Shown: piece after piece, positions 50,185 through 59,986 of the stretch
Position numbering within the stretch: position 1 is the stretch's first letter
Layout: each line of letters begins with the position of its first letter
Origin: an uncultured Bacteroidales bacterium
GTDB lineage: Bacteria > Bacteroidota > Bacteroidia > Bacteroidales > UBA932
Direction: 5' to 3'
DNA: 64,000 nt
NCBI GenBank assembly: GCA_947303465.1
Contig: CAMYYI010000006.1
Location: 1 to 64,000, forward strand
The notes under the pieces: model-generated
What the model was told of the DNA's origin: nothing
The model's input: only the letters and a program-made list of their open reading frames with translations
Database searches by the model: none
Position numbers and translations under genes: made by a program

Positions 50185-51087
50185 ATGAATAAACACAGTC
50201 TTAAAGAATGGGTTGCAGCGACCCGCTACTGGGCCCTGCCCGTATCTACGATGCCACTTTTGGTGTCATTCGCATATCTGTTTGGTATTCAGGCCCTGCC
50301 TGCCGGAATCAAGCCCTGGCTGGTACTGTTGCTTTCGGTCCTTGGAGTGGTCCTTCTGCATTCTGCCGGCAACGTGCTGAGTGACTGGTTCGACTACCGC
50401 AGCGGAGTTGACAACGAGAACGCTTTTGCCGTGCCCAATCTTGTATTCGGCAAGTTCCAGCCTCGGGAGTATCTGATTTTCAGCCTGATACTGTTTGTTC
50501 TTGGCATAATTGACGGCCTTGTGATAGTATTCCTCAGCGGAATCGGCGTGCTGATCATCGGCGCCGTCGCAGTGGCTCTCACAGCCCTTTATTCTTTCCT
50601 GAAATATCATGCCCTGGGCGATCTTGACATCTTTATCATTTTCGGAGTCCTTACGGTGCTGGGGCTTGCATATGCCGTTACCGGCGAATGGCGCTGGGAC
50701 TCCCTGGTGCTTTCCGTGCCGCTGGGCATCATAACCGTTTCGGTCTTGCACGCCAACAATACCTACGACATCCCTTCAGACAAGGCCGCCGGCATAAAGA
50801 CTTTCGCCATGCTGATAGGGGAGAAGGCTTCCAGCGTGCTGTACTGCATCTATATGGTGCTGCCGTTCGTCTTCATTGTCGTATCGGTTATTGCAGGCTG
50901 GCTCTTCCCCTCAGCGCTGCTGTGCCTTCTGGCAGGCATAAAAGCTTATGGCAATTTCAAGCAGGCTGCATCTTATAAAACGCTGGGGCGTGAGGCCATG
51001 AAGGGGCTCGACTTCCGCTCCTCCCAGCTTCATCTGGCATTCTCCCTGCTGCTTTCCGCAGGTCTTTTCGTCGTTGCATGGCTGTAA
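50185..51087 (+). CDS. menA: 1,4-dihydroxy-2-naphthoate polyprenyltransferase (UbiA family)
   Basis: Start MNKHSLKEWVAATRYWALP; NVLSDWFDYRSGVDNEN (DxxxD), NNTYDIPSDKAAGIKTFAMLIG. Confidence 0.87.
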   Translation: MNKHSLKEWVAATRYWALPVSTMPLLVSFAYLFGIQALPAGIKPWLVLLLSVLGVVLLHSAGNVLSDWFDYRSGVDNENAFAVPNLVFGKFQPREYLIFSLILFVLGIIDGLVIVFLSGIGVLIIGAVAVALTALYSFLKYHALGDLDIFIIFGVLTVLGLAYAVTGEWRWDSLVLSVPLGIITVSVLHANNTYDIPSDKAAGIKTFAMLIGEKASSVLYCIYMVLPFVFIVVSVIAGWLFPSALLCLLAGIKAYGNFKQAASYKTLGREAMKGLDFRSSQLHLAFSLLLSAGLFVVAWL

Positions 51088-51728
51088 GCAGTGAAGGCCG
51101 CAGACTGGTTGCCGCTGTGCTCGTCGCAGCGGCTCTGTGGTTCTATATGTTCAGCCCCTGGACGGCCGCCTGGCCGAACTTCTGGGTGGTGATGAGCTGT
51201 TCGGCAGTTGTACTTTCTTCCATGGCCCTGCTTTTCACTCCCGACAGGAAGGAACTGTTGAAGATTGAGAAGCCGCTGCTTCAGCTGGCAGGGGGAGTCG
51301 TCATCGCTCTTGCCCTGTGGGGCATTTTCTGGGTTGGCGACAAGTTGTCGGCGTTTATGTTCGACTTTGCACGCCCGGAAGTGGATGCGGTTTACTCCAT
51401 GAAAGATGGATTCCCTCCCGCTCTGATAGCCCTCCTCCTGCTGGTTCTGATAGGGCCTGCGGAAGAACTGTTCTGGCGCGGGTATGTGCAGCGCAGCCTG
51501 TCGCGCCTGCTGCCTGGAAAGCGCGCTGCAGACCTGGCGTTCGTGCTGACGGTCCTGATCTACGGCCTGGTGCACCTGTGGTCTTTCAACTTCATGCTGA
51601 TTATGGCGGCAGTGGTGGCGGGAGCCGTGTGGGGCTTCATCTATCGCATCTGTCCCAAGGCGCTGCCGGCTTTGATTGTCAGCCACGCCCTCTGGGATGC
51701 ATTGGTTTTCGTAATCCTGCCTATCTGA
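51078..51728 (+). CDS. CPBP-family intramembrane metalloprotease
   Basis: GPAEELFWRGYVQRSL (EExxxR), YGLVHLW, SHALWDALVF. Confidence 0.88.
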   Translation: MAVSSEGRRLVAAVLVAAALWFYMFSPWTAAWPNFWVVMSCSAVVLSSMALLFTPDRKELLKIEKPLLQLAGGVVIALALWGIFWVGDKLSAFMFDFARPEVDAVYSMKDGFPPALIALLLLVLIGPAEELFWRGYVQRSLSRLLPGKRAADLAFVLTVLIYGLVHLWSFNFMLIMAAVVAGAVWGFIYRICPKALPALIVSHALWDALVFVILPI

Positions 51729-53622
51729 CCACGTTGATATCTTCCAGCTCCTCCTCGCTGCGGAGATTGGCCCGGATAAAGTTCTGGCGGTCGATGGTAT
51801 TGTCGCCCATGTAGAAGTCCATAATGTCGAAGATGGACTCCTCCTCTGCAAGAGATACGGGGTCGAGCCTCATGTTCTCTCCTATGAAGTCCGAGAATTC
51901 TCCGGGACTGATTTCGCCGAGGCCTTTGAAGCGGGTGATTTCTACGCCGGTCTTCAGGTCGCCGATGGCTTTCTCCTTCTCTTCGGGGGAGTAGCAGTAG
52001 CGGTTCTCCTTCTTGTTGCGGACGCGGAACAGGGGAGTCTGCAATATGTGCACGTGCCCGCGGCGGATGAGATCCGGATAGTACTTCATGAAGAAAGTCA
52101 GCACCAGCATGCGGATGTGCATTCCGTCATCATCGGCATCGGTTGCCACTATGATATTGTTGTAGCGGAGATTGTCCAGGTCGTCCTCCACGCCCAGGGC
52201 GTTAACCAGCAGGTTGAGCTCTTCGTTCTCTGCCACTTTCTTGCGGCTCTCCTTGAAAGAATTGATGGGCTTGCCGCGGAGGCTGAACACAGCCTGGTAG
52301 TTGGCGTCGCGGGCCTTGGTAATGGTTCCGCTTGCAGAATCGCCCTCGGTAATGAAGATGCTGGATTTCTCTATATTGTCCTGCGTCTTCTCGGTGACCT
52401 TGTCATTATAATGGAAGCGGCAGTCGCGCAGCTTCTTGTTATATATGTTGGTCTTTTTGTTGCGTTCGCGGGTTTTCTTCTGTATGCCGGAAATCTCTTC
52501 GCGCTCCTGCTGGGAGGCCTTTATCTTGTCCTCGATGATGGGAACCAGTTCCTTGTGGATGCGCAGGTAGTTGTCCAGCTCGGTGGCTACGAAAGAATTC
52601 ACGTAGCTGCGTATGGTGGGGCCGGTATCGAGCTTCAGCTGCCCGTGCTCGTCGCGGGTCTGCTTTTCCCACATGTAGTTGGACCCTAACTTGGTCTTGG
52701 TCTGGCCTTCGAAGTTGGGCTCCTGGATCTGTATGCTTATGGCGCCTACTATGCCCTGGCGGCAGTCTGCAGGCTCGTAGTTCTTCTTGAAAAAGTCTTT
52801 GAAGGTCTTTGCGATGGCCTCGCGGTAGGCTGCCAGATGGGTCCCGCCGTCACGGGTGTTCTGGCCGTTCACGAAGGAAGAGATGTTCTCTCCGTAAGCG
52901 TTGCCGTGGCTCAGCACTATCTCTATGTCTTCGCCCTCAAGATGGATGGGCGGATAAAGCGGAGCCTCGCTAAGGTTCTCGTTAACCAGGTCCAGCAGGC
53001 CGTTCTCGGACTTGTAGGATACTCCGTTCAGTGTAAGGGTAAGCCCGCGCTTGAGGTAGGAGTAGTTCTTCACCATGGTTTCCACGTAGTCCATGTTGTA
53101 ATGGAACTCGCCGAACATCATGCTGTCCGGGTAGAAGCGTACCAGGGTGCCGTTTTTCTCTTTGGTCGTATCCTTTCCGCTGTCTTTCAGCGCTCCGCGC
53201 TCGAAGCTGGCCCAGGAGCACTCGCCGTCACGGTAGGAGCAAACGTAGAAGCGCTCGCTGAGGGCGTTCACCGCCTTGGTACCTACGCCGTTAAGACCAA
53301 CGGACTTCTTGAAGGCCTTGTCGTCGAACTTGCCTCCGGTATTGAGTATGCTCACCGCCTTGACAACGGAGTCCAGGGGAATGCCGCGCCCGAAATCACG
53401 GACCGTCACCTCGTTGTCCTCTATATTGATCTGGATCTGTTTTCCGAAGCCCATGGCGAACTCGTCTATGGAGTTGTCCACAACTTCCTTAAGCAGTACG
53501 TAGATGCCGTCGCCAGGGTTATTGCCGTTGCCGAGGCGGCCTATGTACATGCCCGGACGCATCCGGATATGCTCTACGCCTTCCAGGGTTATTATGTTGT
53601 CGTCTGTATAGTTATGTGTCAT
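51721..53622 (-). CDS. parE: DNA topoisomerase IV subunit B (GyrB/ParE family)
   Basis: 633 aa; IRMRPGMYIGRLGNG; VGLNGVGTKAVNALS; FITEGDSASGTITKARD. Confidence 0.9.
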   Translation of the reverse strand: MTHNYTDDNIITLEGVEHIRMRPGMYIGRLGNGNNPGDGIYVLLKEVVDNSIDEFAMGFGKQIQINIEDNEVTVRDFGRGIPLDSVVKAVSILNTGGKFDDKAFKKSVGLNGVGTKAVNALSERFYVCSYRDGECSWASFERGALKDSGKDTTKEKNGTLVRFYPDSMMFGEFHYNMDYVETMVKNYSYLKRGLTLTLNGVSYKSENGLLDLVNENLSEAPLYPPIHLEGEDIEIVLSHGNAYGENISSFVNGQNTRDGGTHLAAYREAIAKTFKDFFKKNYEPADCRQGIVGAISIQIQEPNFEGQTKTKLGSNYMWEKQTRDEHGQLKLDTGPTIRSYVNSFVATELDNYLRIHKELVPIIEDKIKASQQEREEISGIQKKTRERNKKTNIYNKKLRDCRFHYNDKVTEKTQDNIEKSSIFITEGDSASGTITKARDANYQAVFSLRGKPINSFKESRKKVAENEELNLLVNALGVEDDLDNLRYNNIIVATDADDDGMHIRMLVLTFFMKYYPDLIRRGHVHILQTPLFRVRNKKENRYCYSPEEKEKAIGDLKTGVEITRFKGLGEISPGEFSDFIGENMRLDPVSLAEEESIFDIMDFYMGDNTIDRQNFIRANLRSEEELEDINVVR

Positions 53623-53645
53623 ATCTCACAAATATAGCAAAAAAA

Positions 53646-55730
53646 CTATTGCCTCTTGACCTTGGTGACCTGCTTCAGAGCACTTACCTGCGATATCACC
53701 TTGTCCAGTTCCATGGAAGAGGGGACCAGTATGCGCATGGATATCTCGTAAGTGCCGGTACGATAGTTCTCGTTCACGTTGAAGGAACGTATGGACGCCC
53801 GGAACTGGCCTACTACGTCCATGATTCCGGGGAGCACCGAATGCTCCATCTCCGAGGTGATGTTAAGGGTGGCGAGGAAACTGCCCGCGGCGGCGTTGTC
53901 CTGCCATATCACCTTCTGTATGCGGTAAGGGTAGCGCTCTATGAGCCTTGCGGCGTTGGGACAGGAAATACGGTGTATCTTGATGCCGGCATTGCGGGTT
54001 ACGAAGCCGAATACGTCGTCCCCGAACACCGGGTTGCAGCAGGCTGCCATCTTGTAATCCAGGCCTTTGACGTTTTTGGCGTTCAGCACCAGTATGTCCT
54101 CTCCGGAATTGCTGTACGGCGATGCCTTCTCCCTGGCGGCGGCTTCCGGAGCGGTGATTTCGTGAACCTGCTGTGCGGCGGCGCGCTCCTGTATGTATGC
54201 CTTGATGGAGTTGATGTCCACCTCTCCGGTGGCGATGGCGGCCATGAATCCCAGGACAGACTTGTAGCCCTGTGCTTTCATGTATTCCGTCTGCATGCCG
54301 TCGGGGAACTCCAGCTTCCAGTTCTTCAGCCGTCTTTCCAGCAGCTCCCTGCCCTCGGCGGCCTTCTTGCGCTCTTCGGCGTCCAGCTCCAGCTTTATCT
54401 TGCTGCGCGCCTTGGATGTCACCACCCAGTTCAGCCAGTCGCGGGTGGGCTTCTGGTTTTTCTGGGTAAGTATCTCCACGGTGTCGCCGGTCTTGAGTTT
54501 CTCGTTTATCTTTACCGCCTTGCCGTTCACGCGGCCGCCGCAGCACCGGGCGCCCAGTCCTGAGTGGATATTGAACGCGAAGTCCAGCACGGAGGCGCCT
54601 GCAGACAAAATTCGCAGTTCCCCGGTGGGAGTGAAGACAAAGATTTCCTTGTCCGGCGGGGCGGGGAGGTCTTCCGGTTTTGCATCGAACGGATGCTCCA
54701 GCGCATCACGCACCGACTGGAGCCAGCCTGCAGTGGAGCTTTCCTGATGTATGCCTTTGTAGGCCCAGTGCGCCGCGTGCCCGTTTTCCGCTTCATCGTC
54801 CATGCGTGCGGTGCGTATCTGCACTTCCAGATAGCTTCCGGTCTTGTTCTTGACGGTAATGTGCAGGGATTCATATCCGCTGGGACGGGGAGTGCTGATC
54901 CAGTCGCGCAGGCGCCTGGTATCCGGCTCGTATTCCTCGGTAACGTAGGAATAAACCTTCCAGCAGAGGTCTTTCTCCAGTACGGGGTCGGGGGCGCAAT
55001 CGATAATGAAGCGTATGGCGAATACATCGTACACGCCTTCGAAGGGCACTTTCTGCACCTGCATCTTGCGCCATATGGACCAGGCGCTCTTGGTCCGTAC
55101 CTTGAGCTTGTAGCGTATGCCGGCGTCCAGGAGTTTCTTCTTGAGCGGCTCCACGAATTCCGCAGTCAGCCTTTCCCTGTCTTTCTCCGTCGCCCTGAGC
55201 TTGTTGGTGATAGCCCTGTAGTGCTCCGGGTCCGCATGCCGGAAATAGATGTCTCCCAGTTCGCTGTTTATCTTGTAGAGCCCGAGCTGATGCGCCAGCG
55301 GCATGTAAAGCATGAGGGTTTCCAGCAGCTTCTGGTCGCGCGACATCTTCGGAAACATCTCCAGGTTGCGCATGACCTCCAGACGGTCCGCAATCTTGAT
55401 CACGCTCACGCGCGGATCCGTGCAGTAGTTGACTATCAGCTTCTTGTATTTCTCCGCCTCCAGGCTGGTGTCCTTGGGCTTGATGGTGGATATCTTGTTC
55501 AGGCCGTCCACCATCAGCTGTACGTCCTGGGGGAAAGCGCTGATGTCTATATCCTTATGTGCCCTGGTGCCCTCATGCAGATAGACTGCGGCCGCGCAGG
55601 ACTCCGGCAGGCCTATTTCTTCGGTTACTATTTTTGCCACGCCGTCGGCATGCTCAATGAAGGGAGAACCGTCGTAGCGGGTCTCTCCTTCAAGTGCAGT
55701 CAATGCTATGCGGCGGGCTTCCTGGGTCAT
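53646..55730 (-). CDS. RelA/SpoT family (p)ppGpp synthetase with degenerate HD motif
   Basis: 694 aa; synthetase RTKSAWSIWRKM, RPSGYESLHITVKN, LEVQIRTARMDDEAENGHAAHWAYK; TGS and ACT-like C-terminus. Confidence 0.9.
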   Translation of the reverse strand: MTQEARRIALTALEGETRYDGSPFIEHADGVAKIVTEEIGLPESCAAAVYLHEGTRAHKDIDISAFPQDVQLMVDGLNKISTIKPKDTSLEAEKYKKLIVNYCTDPRVSVIKIADRLEVMRNLEMFPKMSRDQKLLETLMLYMPLAHQLGLYKINSELGDIYFRHADPEHYRAITNKLRATEKDRERLTAEFVEPLKKKLLDAGIRYKLKVRTKSAWSIWRKMQVQKVPFEGVYDVFAIRFIIDCAPDPVLEKDLCWKVYSYVTEEYEPDTRRLRDWISTPRPSGYESLHITVKNKTGSYLEVQIRTARMDDEAENGHAAHWAYKGIHQESSTAGWLQSVRDALEHPFDAKPEDLPAPPDKEIFVFTPTGELRILSAGASVLDFAFNIHSGLGARCCGGRVNGKAVKINEKLKTGDTVEILTQKNQKPTRDWLNWVVTSKARSKIKLELDAEERKKAAEGRELLERRLKNWKLEFPDGMQTEYMKAQGYKSVLGFMAAIATGEVDINSIKAYIQERAAAQQVHEITAPEAAAREKASPYSNSGEDILVLNAKNVKGLDYKMAACCNPVFGDDVFGFVTRNAGIKIHRISCPNAARLIERYPYRIQKVIWQDNAAAGSFLATLNITSEMEHSVLPGIMDVVGQFRASIRSFNVNENYRTGTYEISMRILVPSSMELDKVISQVSALKQVTKVKRQ

Positions 55731-56929
55731 TCGCTGGTGTAGTTGTCGAAGTATCCCTGTACGAGCACGATGGGCGTACCCTTGTCGCCGGAGCCGGAGG
55801 TGAGGTCGCAGAGCGAACCTATGAGGTCAGTGAGCTGGCGGGGCGTGGTGCCCTCGGAAGCCATCTTACCCTTGAGATCGGCATCCTTGGCCCTGATGGA
55901 AGCCGAAATGGCATCGCGCAGGGCTTCTCCGCTGAGGCCGGCGAAATCATTGTCCGCCAGATATTTGAGCTTGAGCTCGTTGGGCGTGCCCACGAGGCCG
56001 TCGGTGAAAGCGGGGGAGACCACAGGGTCTGCCAGCTCCCATATCTTTCCCTGCGGATCTTTGAAGGCGCCGTCGCCATAAACCATCACCTCTACGTGCT
56101 TGCCGGTGGCTTTGAGTATGCTGTCCTGAATGCCGACGACCAGGTCTTTGCATTCCTGAGGGAAGAGCTTGACCGTGTCTTCCGTAGCTTTATTGGAGCC
56201 GAGCAGGCCGTAGCGTGCATTGAACCCGCTGCCGCCCACGCTTTGCGTGAGTATGTCGTCCAGACCGAGCACCACGCGGGCGCCTGCATCGCGCAGTATG
56301 CGCTTGGTGCGCTTGCGGGTGTGAATGTCGCAGGCAATGACGGTGTCGGTATATTCAAGTATGGTCTTGGGACGGTTGGCGAAGATAATCTCCGCTTCTG
56401 CGCCGCAGTTCTCTATAAGTTCCCGGTAGTAGGCGACATAATCCACTCCTGTAAACTCGTGGGGGTTGGAGCCGAAGAGTTCGCGATACCGCTTTTCGTC
56501 CAGCACGTCGGAGTAGGGGTTGATGCCGGCCTCGTCTACCTGGTCCCAGCTGACCAGCGCGTTGCCCACCTCATCGGAGGGATAGCTGAGCATCAGCACA
56601 ATCTTCCTGCAGCCCTTCGCAATGCCGCGCAGGCAGATGGCGAAACGGTTGCGGGACAGGATGGGGAAGATGACGCCTACGGTGCCTCCTCCCGTCTTGG
56701 CTTTGACGTCTGCGGCTATGTCATCCACAGATGCATAGTTGCCCTGCGAGCGGGCTACTACGGACTCGGTGATGCAGATTACATCCCGGTCCCGCAGGGA
56801 GAAACCTTCCTCCTGCGCCGCTTCTAAAACACTGTTGACTGCAATTTCGGCGAGATTGTCGCCCTGCCTGATAATCGGGCATCGGATTCCTCTGGAAACG
56901 GTGCCGACCTTGCGTTGGTAGCTTTTCAT
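55727..56929 (-). CDS. coenzyme F420-0:L-glutamate ligase-like protein (CofE domain)
   Basis: GIRCPIIRQGDNLAEIAVNSVLEAAQEEGFSLRDRDVICITESVVARSQGNYASVDDIAADV; FNARYGLLGSNKATEDTVKLFP. Confidence 0.72.
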   Translation of the reverse strand: MKSYQRKVGTVSRGIRCPIIRQGDNLAEIAVNSVLEAAQEEGFSLRDRDVICITESVVARSQGNYASVDDIAADVKAKTGGGTVGVIFPILSRNRFAICLRGIAKGCRKIVLMLSYPSDEVGNALVSWDQVDEAGINPYSDVLDEKRYRELFGSNPHEFTGVDYVAYYRELIENCGAEAEIIFANRPKTILEYTDTVIACDIHTRKRTKRILRDAGARVVLGLDDILTQSVGGSGFNARYGLLGSNKATEDTVKLFPQECKDLVVGIQDSILKATGKHVEVMVYGDGAFKDPQGKIWELADPVVSPAFTDGLVGTPNELKLKYLADNDFAGLSGEALRDAISASIRAKDADLKGKMASEGTTPRQLTDLIGSLCDLTSGSGDKGTPIVLVQGYFDNYTSE

Positions 56930-56972
56930 ACCACAAATTTAATAAAAATATTTAGTATATTCGCAGTGCCAA

Positions 56973-59144
56973 ATGAAGTTTGTCCTAGAGTCTTCATACA
57001 AGCCCGCCGGAGACCAGCCGGAGGCCATTTCCCAGCTGTGTTCGGCACTTTCCGAGGGCGTGCCGGACGTCACTCTGCTGGGCGTTACCGGTTCCGGAAA
57101 GACCTTTACCATGGCCGGTGTCATAGAACGTCTCCAGCGCCCCGCCCTCATACTCAGCCACAACAAAACGCTCGCGGCCCAGCTGTACGGGGAATTCAAG
57201 TCTTTTTTCCCCCACAACGCCGTGGAGTATTTCGTATCCTACTACGATTACTACCAGCCCGAGGCATATATTCCGGTTACGGACACGTACATAGAGAAAG
57301 ACCTCAGCATAAACGACCAGATTGAAAAGCTGCGTCTCAGTGCCGCTTCCGCCCTTATGAGCGGAAGGCGCGACGTGATAGTCGTGTCCAGCGTGAGCTG
57401 CCTCTACGGCATAGGCAATCCGGAGGACTTCCATTCGCAGACTATCGAGGTGTCCAAAGGAGAGCGGCGCTCGCTCACCGGCCTGCTGTACAAACTGGTA
57501 GATGCTCTCTACAGCCGCACGGAGACGGATTTCAAACGCGGTACTTTCAGGGTACACGGAGACATCATAGACGTGTTCCTGGGCGGGGCGGACGAAGCTG
57601 TGCGCATAGAGTTCTTTGGCGACGAAGTGGACGGACTCAGCCTTATAGACCCCGTTACGGGCGCCCATATAGAAGAACTGGATCATGTAAGCATATGTCC
57701 GGCCAACAATTTCGTGACCACCCGCGAACGCTCGATTGCCGCAGTGAGCGCCATTCAGGACGACCTGGTGAAGCAGATCGCCTGGTTCGAGTCCATAGGC
57801 AAGGGGCTTGAGGCCAAACGCCTGAAACAGAGGGTCGAATACGACCTCGAGATGATAAAGGAGATGGGCTATTGTCCGGGGATCGAGAATTATTCCCGTT
57901 ATTTCGACGGCCGCAAGGAAGGGGAGCGTCCCTTCTGCCTGCTGGACTACTTCCCCAAGGATTTCATCACCTTTATCGACGAGAGCCACGTTACGCTGCC
58001 GCAGGTGCGCGCCATGTACGGCGGCGACCATTCCCGCAAGAGCGTGCTGGTGGAATATGGTTTCCGTCTGCCGGCGGCTTCCGACAACCGTCCTCTGAAG
58101 TTCGAGGAATTCGAGACCCTGACCGGGCAGAAGGTGTATGTGAGCGCCACCCCTGCCGATTATGAGCTGCAGAAGTCGGAAGGCCTCGTGGTAGAGCAGG
58201 TCGTGCGGCCTACCGGCCTGCTGGATCCGCCGATTGAGGTGCGTCCGGTGGAGGGACAGGTGGACGACCTGGTAGAAGAAATACGCAAACGGGCAGAGAA
58301 CGACGAGAGGGTGCTGGTGACCACTCTCACCAAGCGCATGGCGGAAGAGTTGGACGAATACCTGCGCCGCATAGGGGTGAGGGTACGATACATACATTCT
58401 GACGTTGATACCTCCGAACGGGTTGAGATAATAGAGGACTTCAAGAAGGGACTGTTCGATGTGCTCGTGGGCGTGAATCTGCTCCGCGAGGGCCTGGACA
58501 TCCCGTCCGTGTCGCTGGTGGCGATTCTGGATGCCGACAAGGAAGGCTTTTTAAGGACAGGGCGCGCTCTCACCCAGACCGCCGGCCGTGCCGCACGTAA
58601 CGTAAACGGGCTGGTGATAATGTACGCAGACAGCATCACCCCGTCCATGGAACAGACCATACGCGAGACCGAGCGCCGCCGCTCCAAACAGATAGCATAC
58701 AATAAGTTGCATGGTATCACGCCGCGCCAGGTCGAGACCCGCAGCAACGTGCTGGCGTCCGAACTCGGAGGAGTCAAGCCGGTATATGGCAGGCTGGCCG
58801 GAGGCACTACCGGACGCGTATCTGCTGCCAATTCCTACGACAATCCGGTTTACATCCCCAATCCTTCCGACCTCGGAAGGGGGGAGGTCACCGTGGGCTT
58901 CGGGCACGACGCTGCGCGTGAGTCCGGCGCCGCCTATTCAGACGGATTTGTGAAGGCCGATCTTGCCGCCGTGCTGCAGGACCCCGTCATCCGTTCCATG
59001 TCCCGCAGCCAGATAGAGAAGATGATTGCCGACGACCGCGCCCGCATGAAAAAATCGGCAGCCGAGTTGGATTTCCCGGCTGCCGCTCGCTATCGCGACG
59101 AGATGTGGGCCCTCCAGCAGTACCTCAAGGTCTGGAAGGATTAA
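56973..59144 (+). CDS. uvrB: excinuclease ABC subunit B
   Basis: [68 protein letters not shown]-terminal UVR motif. Confidence 0.97.
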   Translation: MKFVLESSYKPAGDQPEAISQLCSALSEGVPDVTLLGVTGSGKTFTMAGVIERLQRPALILSHNKTLAAQLYGEFKSFFPHNAVEYFVSYYDYYQPEAYIPVTDTYIEKDLSINDQIEKLRLSAASALMSGRRDVIVVSSVSCLYGIGNPEDFHSQTIEVSKGERRSLTGLLYKLVDALYSRTETDFKRGTFRVHGDIIDVFLGGADEAVRIEFFGDEVDGLSLIDPVTGAHIEELDHVSICPANNFVTTRERSIAAVSAIQDDLVKQIAWFESIGKGLEAKRLKQRVEYDLEMIKEMGYCPGIENYSRYFDGRKEGERPFCLLDYFPKDFITFIDESHVTLPQVRAMYGGDHSRKSVLVEYGFRLPAASDNRPLKFEEFETLTGQKVYVSATPADYELQKSEGLVVEQVVRPTGLLDPPIEVRPVEGQVDDLVEEIRKRAENDERVLVTTLTKRMAEELDEYLRRIGVRVRYIHSDVDTSERVEIIEDFKKGLFDVLVGVNLLREGLDIPSVSLVAILDADKEGFLRTGRALTQTAGRAARNVNGLVIMYADSITPSMEQTIRETERRRSKQIAYNKLHGITPRQVETRSNVLASELGGVKPVYGRLAGGTTGRVSAANSYDNPVYIPNPSDLGRGEVTVGFGHDAARESGAAYSDGFVKADLAAVLQDPVIRSMSRSQIEKMIADDRARMKKSAAELDFPAAARYRDEMWALQQYLKVWKD
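58863..58889. repeat. palindromic repeat-like segment inside uvrB linker
   Basis: CCTTCC-GACCTC-GGAAGG overlapping GACCTC-GGAAGGGGG-GAGGTC. Confidence 0.45.
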
Positions 59145-59154
59145 TAGTTACCCT

Positions 59155-59982
59155 CTACAGCGCTTCGATCATGCGGCAGAAGAGCTCCGTCATGATGTTG
59201 GAGGCTATTCCGGCCTGCTGAACCACGTCGTCTCCGTCGTTGAAGTTCTTAGGGACGTTTCGAGAGTTGGCCTCGTTGGTTACAACGGACATTCCGAAAA
59301 CGCGTATGCCGCAGTGGCGGGCAACGATTACCTCGGGAATGGTGGACATGCCCACTAGGTCTGCGCCGACTTCGCGGAAGAAGCGGATTTCGGCCGGAGT
59401 CTCGTAGGTCGGGCCTGTGCTGCCGAAGTAAACGCCCTTGCGCAGGTTGAGTCCCATCTGCACTCCGAGTTTCTCTGCAAGTTGCTGAAGCTCGATGTCG
59501 TATGCGCAGGTCATGTCCGGGAAGCGGGGACCGAATTCCTCAAGATTGGGACCGATGAGCGGGTTGGGCATCATATTTATGTGGTCCTTGATGATTACGA
59601 GGTCTCCGACTTTGTAATCGATGTTGACGCCGCCTGCCGCATTGGAGACAAAGAGAACCTCGATGCCTAGCAGTTTCATCACCCTTACGCCGAGCGTGAC
59701 AAGCTCCATGGGATAGCCCTCATAGAAGTGCAGGCGCCCCTGCATGGCGATTACCTTCTTACCGCCAAGGTCGCCGTAGATGAAGTTGCCCTTGTGCCCT
59801 ATGGCGGTGGACATGGGGAATTCCGGAACGTCGCGGTAAGGGATGATGACGGGATTCCCGATCTGGTCGGCCAGTTTGCCCAGGCCGCTGCCCAGGACTA
59901 TGCCTACGGTAGGTGCCTTGGACCCTATGCAGGATTTGACATATCTGGCCGCGTGCTGGATTTTTTCGGTTCTTTCGTTCAT
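59155..59982 (-). CDS. purine-nucleoside phosphorylase (trimeric PNP)
   Basis: GIVLGSGLGKLADQI; GRLHFYEGYPMELVTLGVRVMK; NAAGGVN; GPTYETPAEIRFFREVGADLVGMSTIPEVIVARHCG. Confidence 0.93.
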   Translation of the reverse strand: MNERTEKIQHAARYVKSCIGSKAPTVGIVLGSGLGKLADQIGNPVIIPYRDVPEFPMSTAIGHKGNFIYGDLGGKKVIAMQGRLHFYEGYPMELVTLGVRVMKLLGIEVLFVSNAAGGVNIDYKVGDLVIIKDHINMMPNPLIGPNLEEFGPRFPDMTCAYDIELQQLAEKLGVQMGLNLRKGVYFGSTGPTYETPAEIRFFREVGADLVGMSTIPEVIVARHCGIRVFGMSVVTNEANSRNVPKNFNDGDDVVQQAGIASNIMTELFCRMIEAL

Positions 59983-59986
59983 GGTG

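Noticed and set aside
56994-58397. 467-aa minus-strand ORF opposite uvrB
   Set aside because: Shadow ORF; uvrB is unambiguous on the plus strand.
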